64,000 nt of DNA from Orobanche coerulescens (GCA_033398695.1 CM065815.1:147047001-147111000), one strand, 5' to 3'. Shown: positions 1 to 10,157, counted from the first letter of the stretch. Notes: generated from the sequence alone by a model not told the origin. Program-made: numbers and translations.

Positions 1-1372
1 GTTTACTTTGTCATTAGAGTAGTTAGACTCATTTGCTTAATTGCCGAGTCGACCTCGAAGTGCGGACTATACGGGCGGTAGCGCCTTTACCGTACGCCAA
101 GAAAGGATTCTATCTCTCGTTAGTAAGTGCGAATGTCCTATACGGTTAATGGCAAATAAGATCATAAGTCTTTGGCCAAAGCATTCGATATAGTCGTATT
201 AGATACACTATTAATCATCGGTCTTGATTTGCATTAACACATGTATAGAGTTTAGTCAATGTAGGGTTTGACTTTACCGTGACCGAAGACTTGACCGGAC
301 ATCGATGAAGGGTCTATACGTATATAGTATTCACGACATAATGGTTCCGGAATGATCTCTTCATTCGTTCTCGCCGTGGTTTACAATGCGGCCCGCTAGC
401 CGGCTAAGTCCGCCCGCACTCATTGGTTCCTCCCAATGCCACCGAGACGGACCTACGAGTCGCGCATCGGGAGCGTTGACGGATAAATGTGAATTTATTA
501 TCTCTCTATTAATATTAGATATTGGATATCTAATTATGATTTATTAGATAAATCAAAATAGCGGTCTTATGAATTAAAATTAAGTTAAGGGTAATTAATT
601 TAATTCATAAATTATATTTCTTAGAGAAATATATTTGTATTTGATATTATTAATTAATTAGATTAATTAATTAATATAAATACATTAGTGATTAAACGGA
701 GTGTATTTAACGGAGTCGTTTGACGAATGTCCGGTACATGAGCCGAGTGGCTCGGCTCGTTTCTAGGAAATTTCCAATGGGCCACCCCCCTCCCTCACAT
801 GGCTTGATTAGTCATGCATGTTATGGTGAAGTCTTGATAATAATGCATTTGATTCTCTCATTATTATTATCACATTATGAGTTGTTATTATATGTGATAT
901 AATAACCAACTCACATGATCTCAAAGACTAAATATATATCTATCACCTTCATGTATATTTTTGGATGAGTTCAGCCGTGAGGAATTCTTGAGGGAGAGAG
1001 AAAAATTTTTATTTTCAATTTTTGTTCATCTTTGAGGTGATACAAAATCAAGAAAAAGAGAGATATAAATTCCTATAGTAATTCCTAGCCGTGTTCTTGG
1101 AGAACGGATTGCTATCGAATTTTTCCGGGCAACTTCCGACGCGTGTGAAGTAGAGGCTTCGTACTTTTCGATGCTTGGAACGAAGGGATTTCGTGTTCGG
1201 GACGGGGTTCGTGATCATCATCATTTTTACGAAGATTTATTTCAAAGGCTTCAAGGATATGATCTTTATCTTCGTATTTATTTTTTTTGTATATACGTTA
1301 CTTGATCGATCCTGTTTGGGATTCGTTTTTATTTTCCGCTGCGTATTTCGTTTTATTTTCGGAATCCCAACA
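1..1372 (+). repeat. Copia-type LTR, plus strand, 5' end outside window
   Basis: This segment ends in CGGAATCCCAACA at 1360-1372, after a T-rich stretch containing CCGCTGCGTATTTCG, which is a typical 3' end of plant Ty1/copia LTRs. Positions 1 to about 835 are closely matched in reverse complement by about 1685-2541, and that second copy has a clear TGTTAGGAATATGCC LTR start at 3032. No primer-binding site follows position 1372, so this is either a 3' LTR or a solo/truncated LTR. Short open frames inside it (for example 720-902 and 1175-1426) are not credible genes. The family assignment rests on the LTR ends only. Confidence 0.7.
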
Positions 1373-1684
1373 ATTTTCACCATCGAGCTCAAGTACCCTA
1401 GCGGCTACACCATTCCTAGTACTTAGGGTACTTGAAAATTTGGAACAATTCGAGTTCGGAACCCGAACTATTATTAGCTTTGTTCTCTTCTTTTTTTTGT
1501 CTTTTTTTTGAAATTTAGTGTTAGGGTAGGATCGGGTACCACTCCGTCTAGTTAGGGTAGTGTTAGGGTAGTATTGGGGTAGTTTTGAGTTGTAAGGTTT
1601 TTATTGGATAGAGGTGATGTGGCACCCCGGGGTATTAGGGTAATCGGGTACCACTCCTCCCTCCCTAAGTGAGTTCCCACACAC
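1373..1684. other. Spacer between inverted Copia LTRs
   Basis: About 310 bp without recognisable coding content. It contains a short inverted pair around CAAGTACCCTAG (1389-1436), a T-rich run, and two direct copies of ATCGGGTACCACTCC at 1531-1545 and 1643-1657. Several GTTAGGGTAG units lie at 1520-1580. I could not assign it to the LTR or to older host DNA. The left limit of the minus-strand LTR is approximate. Confidence 0.4.
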
Positions 1685-3032
1685 ATGCAAGATCATGCCA
1701 TGCCATGAGGGGTGGGTGGCCACAAGGAAGTTTCCTAGAAAACGAGCCGAGCCACTCGGCTCGTGTACCGGACGTTCGTCAAACGACTCCGTTAAATATA
1801 CTCCTTTCAATTATCAATGTATTTATATTAATTAATTAATCTAATTAATTAATTATATCAAATACAAATATATTTCTCTAAGAAATATAATTTATGAATT
1901 AAATTCATTACTCGGTAACTTAATTTAAATTCATAAGACCGATATTTAATTTAAATTCATAAGACCGATATTTAATTTATCCAATAAATCATAATTAGAT
2001 ATCCAATATCTAATATTACTAGAGAGATAATAAATTCACATTTATCCGTCAACGCTCCTGATGCGCGACTCCGTAGGTCCGTCTCAGCCGACATTGGGAT
2101 GAACCAATGAGTGCGGGTAGCACTTAGCCAGCCTAGCGGGCCGCACTATAAACCCCGATTGAGAACGAATGAAGGGATCATTCCAGAACCATTATGTCAT
2201 GAATACTATATACGTATAGACCCTTCATCAGATGTCCCGGTCAAGTGTTCGGGTCACGGTAAAGTCAAACTCTACTGTTGACTAAACTCTATACATGTGT
2301 TAATGCAAATCAAGACCGACTGATTAATAGTGTATCTAATACGACTATATCAGAATGCTTTGGCCAAAGACTTATGATCTTATTTGCCATTAACCATATA
2401 GGACATTCGCCTGCTCACTAACAGGAGATAGAATCCTTTCTTGGCGTATAGTAAAGACTGCTACCTGCCCGTATAGTCCGCACTTCGAGGTCGACTCAAT
2501 AATTAAGCAAATGAGTCTAACTACTCTAATCACAAACTAAACGTCACAGGCACATCTTCTACTGAACCCTCAAGTCAAAGGTCCACGTATACTATCACAA
2601 CCTTTCGATTCGTCATCGACTCTCCGAGAGTGAATACCGTGTGACTGAATCGAGTATGAGTCGTGTTCGAGTATACTGGCCCCACCAATATACTTATAAC
2701 TATGCTATCAAGACGTGCACACGTCCTAGCATCAGTTATACAAGTCGTATTAAAACTTAATGCCCATTTTAAGTTTATTGACTTGCGAACAATTTACGTA
2801 AATAAACTTTAAACACTTCTAGTTCATTTTCTCTTATCCCATAACGAGAATGGAATGTTCGATTTATTTACATAGACTTCACTTCAATGTTTACCAAGTC
2901 AAGAATGCAATTGAAATACAATAAATAGTGAATGAATCGCATTGCCTTTTTTATTAATTATTCCATAATTACAAGTACAATGCCCTTACTCTCTCATCCC
3001 CTGAGTGGCATTCGAGGGCATATTCCTAACAA
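1685..3032 (-). repeat. Copia-type LTR, minus strand, 3' truncated
   Basis: Read on the minus strand, the LTR starts with TGTTAGGAATATGCCC at 3032, a start typical of plant Copia LTRs. It runs leftwards and matches the plus-strand LTR at 1-835. Similarity fades near 1685, before the CCCAACA-type end is reached, so the copy is truncated. A 26-bp unit is duplicated at 1921-1972. Confidence 0.65.
1921..1972. repeat. 26-bp direct duplication in Copia LTR
   Basis: Two adjacent copies of a 26-bp unit beginning TAATTTAAATTCATAAGACC. The plus-strand LTR has only one equivalent around 540-600, so this is a local slippage duplication. Confidence 0.7.
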
Positions 3033-3352
3033 TTGGGACCGGGACCTGAGATTTTGGTGATTTCGGAACTCGGGAGTCCCGAGTCCCGATCGGGATTATC
3101 CCGAAGTCCCGATTGAAATTTCTAATTTCAATTAAGTTTTAACCCTAATCCTCTTTACCCCTATTCCCGATTTCAATTAAGTTTTAACCCTAATCCCCTT
3201 TACCCCTATCCCGAAGTCCCGATTGAAATCTCCAATTTTTTCCCTTTTATGATTTTGGGTATTTTGTCCCGATCGGGACATTCCGGGAAATTATCCTCTG
3301 GGACCAGGACCGGGACTTAGATTTATCCCATTTCGGGAATCGGGACTCCTGA
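3033..3352. mobile_element. CGGGA-rich hAT-like relic, left part
   Basis: The stretch is dense in GGGACCGGGAC, CCCGATCGGGA and CCCGAAGTCCCG motifs, which also occur after the CACTA insertion. The combined right end, read on the minus strand, is TTAGGGCTGAGAATCGGGAA, resembling plant hAT termini and their subterminal repeats. It abuts the Copia LTR at 3032, so its left terminus is missing. A unit of about 55 bp (TTTCAATTAAGTTTTAACCC...) is duplicated at about 3125-3215. The hAT assignment is an inference; no transposase is present. Confidence 0.4.
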
Positions 3353-4136
3353 CACTACAAAAAAAACAGTTTTTATCGACGCCATTTACCGACGCCAGCA
3401 CCGCCGTTGTTAAACTTATAATTTACCGACGCCATTTACCGACGCTCGTACCGCCGTTGTTAAACTTATAATTTACCGACGCCATTTACCGACGCCCGTA
3501 CCGCTGTTGTTAAACTTATAATTTACCGACGCCATTTACCGACGCCCGATTTACCGACGCCATTGCCGACGACCGGTTCGCAGACTTATTTTTTTTACAA
3601 TTAACGACGCCGTTTACCGACGCCATTTACCGACGCCATTACCGACGCCATTTTGGCGTTGGTAATTTTTTTTTTTTTTTTAAATTTACCGACGCCGTTT
3701 ACGCCATTACCGACGCCATTTCGGCGTCGGTAATTTTTTAATACAATCCCACATCGAAAAAACATCAATGTTTTTGGTGGTTTATAAACCAAAATCCTTC
3801 TCAACCATTTGAAATTGAATGGAGCCCGAACCTGATCCGCCCGGACCCGAACCCCACCCCCCCCGACCCCGACTGGACCCGACCGAGCCCTCACTTTGAG
3901 CCGGACCTAACCCGCCTGAGCCCCGTCTGAGTCCTGACCTGACTTTTTTAATTTTTTTTTTAATTTAACGACGCCAAAAATGGCGTCGGTAAATGGCGTC
4001 GGTAAAAAATTACCTTCGAGCGTTTTTCCAATGGCGGGTTGTCGTCGGTAATGGCGTCGGTAATTTTTTTACCAACGCCATTTTCTGTTTTACCAACGCC
4101 ATTTTGGCGTCGGTAAAAACTGTTTTTTTTGTAGTG
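3353..4136. mobile_element. Non-autonomous CACTA (En/Spm-type) element
   Basis: Complete 784-bp element. The left terminus CACTACAAAAAAAACAG and the right terminus CTGTTTTTTTTGTAGTG are inverted repeats extending about 23 bp. The flanking 3-bp target duplication is TGA (3350-3352 and 4137-4139). Subterminal repeats are many copies of the core CGACGCCATT in both orientations, as in plant CACTA elements where the transposase binds subterminal motifs. There is no transposase frame; the minus-strand open frames at 3601-3894 and 3960-4166 are products of repeated GGCGTCGGTAA. Mobility would need a transposase in trans. Confidence 0.9.
3378..3550. repeat. 50-bp subterminal tandem repeat of CACTA
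   Basis: About 3.4 copies of a 50-bp unit made of CGACGCCATTTACCGACGC followed by a GCCGTTGTTAAACTTATAA-like stretch, next to the left terminus. Confidence 0.8.
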
Positions 4137-4236
4137 TGAAGTCCTGAACGGGACCGGGACTACCAAATTGATGATTTTTGGGATCGGGACAATCGGGAAT
4201 CGGGATCGGGACCTCGGGATTTCCCGATTCTCAGCC
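4137..4236. mobile_element. CGGGA-rich hAT-like relic, right part
   Basis: Continuation of 3033-3352 after the CACTA insertion. GGGATCGGGAC and TCGGGAATCGGG motifs run up to CGATTCTCAGCCCTAA at 4221-4236. The minus-strand end TTAGGGCTGAGAATCGG is the proposed terminal sequence. No 8-bp target duplication can be tested because the left end is missing. Confidence 0.4.
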
Positions 4237-5049
4237 CTAATTAACGAGTAATTTTTGTTATTTTACACCAAAAATCTCGATATTATTGAAAGATTACACT
4301 TAACAACATGTAAAGAACATATTCAGAAGCATCTTGTCATGTGCAAAAAATATATAAAATGCACATTTAGTAGCATTTGAATTTATGCAGTCAAATAATG
4401 TCTAAGTTTTTTAGGCTAATAATGAATTTTAGTATTTTATATATGCAATATGTACCTTGAAATATATATTATGACAAAATAACAGTCAAGGAATCAGACT
4501 AAACAGCAAGCTAGTATTTACAGTGAATCCTCCTGTTAAGTAATACAATTAATTTGATATATTTTGCATTTAAAATGAATAATAAATGAGTCATTTTAAG
4601 GATTCCTAAGGTAGAATGGTGTTTAAAATAAAATAAATTTGATGCTTCTAAAGGTGTGTTTCGGATGTTATTACGGTATAAATAAGATGTTGATAAATAT
4701 ATTTTCCATATGCTATTAAGCATGATAATTAAAAAATACCCAAGTTCTTAAATGAAATAAAATACATATATATTTTATATTTCCTAGTACATTATTTGAA
4801 TTAAATATCATGGAAACACGATTAATTCGATACTTTTTCATCAAAAATAAAATAAAAATGAGTAAGTTATAATAAATTAAATATAAAGAAGGTTTATTGA
4901 AAAATACCATCTTATCCCTCCAATTAAAATTTCAGAAGTTCGGCTATCATTCAAAATGAAGAACAACCGCCAGATTTCTTCAATTAAAAGAGAGGAATTG
5001 GTTCGTAGTACCTATACATGGACATAGTTCCTAAATGAACTCTCTCCCC
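4237..5049. other. Unassigned AT-rich DNA
   Basis: No gene or terminal repeat recognised. The open frames at 4511-4723 and 4716-4910 (minus) are AT-rich and featureless. The stretch ends where the minus-strand gypsy LTR relic begins at 5050. Confidence 0.5.
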
Positions 5050-6497
5050 TGTAACACCTCCAGGGCCATCCAGAAATATTACAGCGCCGTGGGTCTCATA
5101 CCAGAAACCACAAGGCTAAAAGATATTTTCACAAATATTTCAGATACGCCCAAGCGGTGATGACTTTAATATCTTTAAAAATATTCAAAGACTATATAAA
5201 TTCATTTATCAAATACCGTCGTAAAATCTCATTTGAAAATACCAGGCCTAAATGCAAAAACTCAAGAGTTTCAAAGTATACGTTAACCCATCTACACGTA
5301 CCGACAAAATAATTTAGGAAATCGTTTTTCCAAAATAAACCAAGTTCGTAAAATACTAGAAAGCCATTTTAAAACACACTCGCAACGGATGTAACAAACA
5401 ATTAAGAATATTTTTGCATCGGAAAATAACAACTAATCAAAATACTCGATTCTCAAACACACGTCATAGCTAGTATCATCCGAGAAACTCATCTCTTCAC
5501 GGCCGCTATAGGCTCGATCTTAGAGTACCTAAAAATAAAGCCCACGACGGGGCCAGTCATAATACTCAACTATGATAACGATCACATCACATCAATAATT
5601 ATATACCAATGAAATTACCAAGTAAGAATACTACCAACGGAATCTTACTGTCGTAACCTTATCAACTCGTGATTATCCATATCAAATCAATCCTTACCAT
5701 ATTCCACATCTCGTATTCTCAATAACACAATGAACTCATACACAAATATTTGTATTGTATCCCAAACAATATCAAGATCCTCAAACATCATCGTAACTCA
5801 CCAATATGAAGTATACCAGATCTGACCAATCCAATCCATCGAATAAAACCATCAAATCTCAACATGATAATCGAGTGCCAATCAAAAGACAAGTACCAAG
5901 AAGAAAATACGGAACATACCTCGATGAATCACGTCAGCCGAATCCGAGATTAGATCAAAACAACATATCGATATGGTTCTAACAACAGACCTACAAATAC
6001 ATACTCACATAACAACATCAATATGTTCAACGAGACAACAACGTCAACAATATGACAACGACAAAAATGTACTCAAAACGACAATGACAAAATATACTCA
6101 TGGTAATCCGATGATCCAGCGTTCACTCTATAGATCCCAAGACGATTCTGTTGGACCGACAGGTGGTGGATAACCCATCCAAAGATCCAGCGCACGCTAG
6201 CATAGATCCCAAGATGATACCATCGGACCAACACGAGGTGGACATACGACAACAATGCATAAATACATGTTAACAACAATACACGAATGTATGACAACAA
6301 TAATACACAAATGCATGACGACATGATAATGACAAAATAATTAGAGTATTTGCCCCAGACCCTTCGAGAGCAGTATCGATGCGAAAACCATCACCTATGA
6401 TTATCCTTAATATTCGGCGATCCAAATATCGTAGACTGTAGATAACTCATATCCTCCTATTTACAAAAATATATCCTTGATAAGTATACCAATAATG
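5050..6497 (-). repeat. LTR relic A-prime, segment 1 (3' end of LTR)
   Basis: It starts with TGTAACACCTCCAGGGCC, the complement of the ...GGTGTTACA LTR end of family A, and is similar in reverse complement to the LTR of array A from its 3' end to mid-LTR. It includes decayed copies of the GATCCAGCG...CATAGATCCCAAGATGAT unit (6110-6245). It is interrupted at 6497 by array A and resumes at 21948. This is the oldest gypsy layer in the window and the target of three later insertions. Confidence 0.8.
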
Positions 6498-6754
6498 TGT
6501 AATATCCGGAATTTCTACTACCGATGTTTAATATTATTTTATCCGAGTTATGTTGTACAGCGTGGAATCTGTACAGTATGGATAAAATAATGAAGGACTG
6601 AGATGTCAGTATTGGTATAAATGTTGTATTTGGTCGAAAATTGTATTTAAGAATATTATTGGATTCAGTGTTTGTGTTCAGTGTGTCTTATGTTCGTTTT
6701 TGATATGTCGAGACGTTGGACAAGAATAGCTGAAATTGGCTAAGTGTAACACTA

Positions 6755-7284
6755 TTAGCGCACGCTAATAATCATGAGTAGCGCACGCTATCGTGCAGGT
6801 TTGGCGCACGCTACAGATATAAGATAACGCACGCTAATGCAGTCCGATCGGAAGGAATCTACGGGTGGACCAGGCCACTTTCGGCGCACGTTCTGATAAG
6901 TCAACGGATGTTGTAATGTAGTGTTAGCGCACGCTGATGCATGTTGATTAGCGCACGCTAACTGTATATCGGTCAACAGGGAATCTTGGCTTTATTGGTT
7001 GCTTTCGGCATGTGGGGTCACGAGCATCTTCGTGGTAGGTGTAGACTGTAGCAAGTCAACTGGTATTAGCGCACGCTAAAGGTAAATGACTTGCGTACGC
7101 TAAGCAGGATGTTTTACGTACGTTAATGCATGGGCATTACGTACGTAAGCTAGTTTACGAAGCGAGGCAGTAGCCTCTGGGCTTCGATAGCGCACGCTAA
7201 CAAAGTCAGGTAGCGCACGCTAAGGCTGTTGCGCACGCTAAACATAAGGTCTAGCGCACGCTAGTAATATACTTTATAAAAGGG
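6755..7284 (+). promoter_or_regulatory. U3 palindrome array and TATA box, LTR A1
   Basis: About fifteen copies of TTAGCGCACGCTAA or variants (TTGCGTACGCTAA, TTACGTACGTTAA), a near-palindrome with TTAGCG/CGCTAA arms, lie irregularly spaced from 6755 to 7263. TTTATAAAAGG follows at 7273-7284, so the array occupies the promoter-proximal U3. AAGTCAAC/GGTCAAC W-box-like sites lie between motifs. Promoter function is inferred. Confidence 0.7.
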
Positions 7285-7937
7285 GACAGACAGGTTTTGA
7301 GATGCATTTAGTCCATTCTTTCTCCTTCAGTCGATAGAGAGAGCTTTGGGAGGTTGTGGAGGTTCCCAAACACCGTGAGATGATAATCTTTAACAAACAT
7401 TAGATTGAGAGCTTGGATTCAAGCCTTGTTCTTCAAGTTGTTCATGTTTCTTTGGATGGAGTTCTAGTGTTCTTCTTTTTGGTTCATCTAAACCAGGTAA
7501 TCTTCGTATTCCTTCGTTAGTGGTTCATTTTTATTGGATGATTTCATGCAAGGAGCATGTTGGATAATAATATGATGATGTTCAATGGAATTTTGATAAG
7601 AGTTTCGGATGTTAGTTAAGATTCTTCATACCATAAGGATGTTGATTCATTTAACCCGATCTAAGAAGGATTTCTGAATCTTGGTAATTATATTGGTTGA
7701 TATAAATGAGATGAATCATGATACTAGGTTGAATTCCAGATTTAGCATGATACGATCCTTGTTATCGAGTCGGTTTGATTGTTGATGTTGTTATTGATAT
7801 ATGGACATTGACATGATCATGGTGATAATTATGTGGTCGTTTATCTTCAAGAGATATGGAGATTTATGTCTTCCTTCATTCGGTTTCGTAGTCGCAAGAT
7901 GTGAGTCGATGTTTGGAATGCATGCCACTGTACAGCA

Positions 7938-8020
7938 TTAGCGCACGCTAAGCTTACTGGCTAGCGCACGCTAACGGGACAACTTAGCGCACGCTACGTT
8001 ATGCGTTTAACGTACGCTAA
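7938..8020 (+). promoter_or_regulatory. Second palindrome cluster, LTR A1
   Basis: Four more AGCGCACGCTA-type motifs downstream of the TATA box, at about 22-bp spacing. They would lie in the transcribed part of the LTR. Confidence 0.6.
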
Positions 8021-8336
8021 GTAGGCGAAAGGCAAGTATTTTTGTGTTTTGATTATGAATTCGTGATGGTTTGACTTGGTTGGTTCTGACTGTGTTTATT
8101 CGAGGTTGTGTTGAACCGTTGAGTTCGATTGGTTAGTTTTATCGGTTGTTGATTGTTATCGGATATGTGTTATTTGATTTCTTCGATAGGTTGAGACTAT
8201 TGATCGGTGATTATAACCGGATATTGCGGTCGTGTTCGAGTATGTCCATTGTATTGCTTTTGATCGGGGCTGAGGAGCTCGTAGACAAAGGCATTATGAC
8301 TGGTAGCGGCTTCATCATCATCGTATCGGTATCGAG

Positions 8337-8352
8337 GCAAGTTATTACTTGC
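8337..8352 (+). other. Conserved LTR hairpin, A1
   Basis: GCAAGTTATTACTTGC, a perfect 6-bp stem with a 4-nt loop, preceded by GAG. The same element occurs in every gypsy family of the window. Confidence 0.7.
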
Positions 8353-8849
8353 TCAGTTATAATATTTAATGAATGGTTTCAGTTTCATTTCGTTTATAAT
8401 GCATATGACGATGATTATTATTGTGAACTTTGGGTATTCGGATCGCATATCGTTCTTTCGATTCTGGGAGGTAAATCATAATGTATATGCTTTATCTCAG
8501 TTATTGGTATGTTCGAATATCGAGGTTACATTATGGTAAAGATGAGGATATGAATATCTATAGTTCATCGTATGTTTGGATCGCCGAGCATTGAGGATAA
8601 TCGTCGGTGATGATTGGACATCGAGGTTGCTCCCGAAGGACTCGGGGCAAGTATTCCATATTGGTTATGGTTTAGTGTTATTTATTTTGGTCTCGTACAT
8701 TTTCTTTCATGTTGTTGAACATGGAGTCGTCCTAGTAAATTGTCATGTTATCGTGCATGTTATGTTGTTCATGTTGATGAACATGTTGATTTGCATATGT
8801 GTATGCATATTGTGTTGTTTATGTTGTGTAAATAATCCGATGGGATTAT

Positions 8850-9016
8850 GAGGATCCATGCTGAGGGTGCTGGATCGAATATCCACCATGCGTTGGTTCG
8901 ACGGGATCATCATGGGGATCTATGCCGAGGGCGCTGGATCGTTGGACAGGTTTTCCACCATGCGTTGGTTCGACGGGATCATCATGGGGATCTATGCTGA
9001 GGGCGGTGGATCGTTG
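8850..9016 (+). repeat. 72-bp tandem repeat in LTR A1
   Basis: About 2.3 copies of a 72-bp unit (GGATCTATGCTGAGGGCGCTGG ... CCACCATGCGTTGGTTCGACGGG, shown in two parts); a further partial unit lies at about 9125-9165. The same block occurs in the other A LTRs. Confidence 0.8.
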
Positions 9017-10144
9017 GATTACCAGTATTGTGTTGATGGAATCTTGTGAATTCGCATCATTGATTTTATCATGTGTTGTTGTGCATATGTATATTGTTGG
9101 TTATCCACCTCGTGTTGATCTGTAGGATCATCGTGGGATCTATGCTGAGGGCGCTGGATCGTCGGATTTCCATTGAGTATACATGATTGTTATTGTTATG
9201 ATCATATTGACGCGGTCATATGAGTATGCATTTGTAGGTCTTATGTTAGGACCTTATCCGTATTGCATTGTTCTGATCCCGGATTAGACTGATATGATTA
9301 TCGTGGCACAACATATCTCGAGGTATGTTCCATATTTGCTTTGGTCTTGTCTTTGGTGGACAATCGGTTATCGTCTTGGGATTTGATGATATTATTCGAT
9401 GGATCGTATTGGTCAGAAATGGTAGATTTCCGTATCGTGAGTTGGTTATGATAGTTTGAGGATCTTGAGTATTGTTTGAGGTACAATACATATATTATGT
9501 TCGAGTTTATAGGTTAATCGAGTACAGGATGTAAAATGTGATAATGGTTATTCTGATGAGAATTACTTGAGTAAGTAAAGTTATGGCGGTAAGATTACAT
9601 TGGTCGTATTCTTATTCTGTATTCTCATTGGTATGTATTATTGATGTGATGTGATTGATATCATTGTTGGATATTATGGCTGACCCCGTCGTGGGATTTC
9701 TTTTTAGGTTATCGGAGTATCGAGCTTGTAGCGGTCGTGAAGAGATAAGCTTCCCGGAGGATACTGGCTAGGACATGTTGTGTGCATTGAGTTTCTTGAT
9801 TGGTTCTTGTATTCCGCTGCTAGAGTATCTTCATGGTCGGTCTTTTTCCGCTGCGTGAGTATTTTGAAATGCTCTTTTGGTATCTAGTAACTGAGGTTAC
9901 TTTGGAAATCGTTTTCTAAACTTTTGAGTGTCGGATGTTTGGCCTTGCGATTTCAAATGAGTTTTTACGACGATTTTTGATAAATGGATTTTATAAGTCT
10001 TTGTGAATTTTTAAAGATAGTACCGTCGTTAGCCTCTTGGTCATTTGTAAATGTTTGCGAAAATTTCCTTCAGCCTTGTGGGTTCCATCTCGGGGCCCAC
10101 GGCGCTGTAATATTCCCGGTCGGATCTGGGGGTGTTACAGAATA

Positions 10145-10156
10145 TGGTATCGGAGC
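10145..10156 (+). other. Primer-binding site, array A unit 1
   Basis: TGGTATCGGAGC, complementary to the 3' end of plant initiator-Met tRNA with one mismatch (G for A), 5 nt after the LTR end. Confidence 0.85.
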
Positions 10157-10157
10157 T

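Larger units (their letters stand above)
6498..10139 (+). repeat. Family A LTR, copy 1
   Basis: 3,642 bp, TGTAATATCC to GTGTTACA. In order it has a palindrome array (6755-7263), TATA box (7273), a splice-donor-like CCAG/GTAATC (GT at 7497), a second palindrome cluster (7938-8020), the GCAAGT hairpin (8337-8352), 72-bp repeats (8850-9016) and the conserved LTR 3' end (10070-10139). The 111-codon frame at 8146-8481 has no recognisable domain and lies in LTR sequence, so I do not call it a gene. Confidence 0.92.

Noticed and set aside
1520..1580. Interstitial telomere repeat (GTTAGGGTAG units)
   Set aside because: The units are not TTTAGGG in register and number only a few; this is low-complexity sequence.
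3601..4166. Minus-strand frames with GVGKxxNGVG-like repeats
   Set aside because: They are translations of CACTA subterminal repeats and have no transposase similarity.
4511..4910. Two minus-strand AT-rich frames
   Set aside because: Composition is that of non-coding AT-rich DNA, with no motif or start context.
6755..7263. CRISPR-like array
   Set aside because: The repeats are 12-14 bp palindromes in both perfect and variant forms, with irregular spacing, inside LTRs of a plant genome; no cas genes.
8146..8481. 111-codon open frame repeated in three A LTRs (also 14053-14382 and 19952-20287)
   Set aside because: It is preserved only because the LTRs are near-identical copies. It has no recognisable domain, spans the conserved hairpin, and the older copies of the LTR do not keep the frame.
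10145..10156. tRNA gene at TGGTATCGGAGC
   Set aside because: Only the 12-nt complement of the tRNA 3' end is present; it is a primer-binding site.
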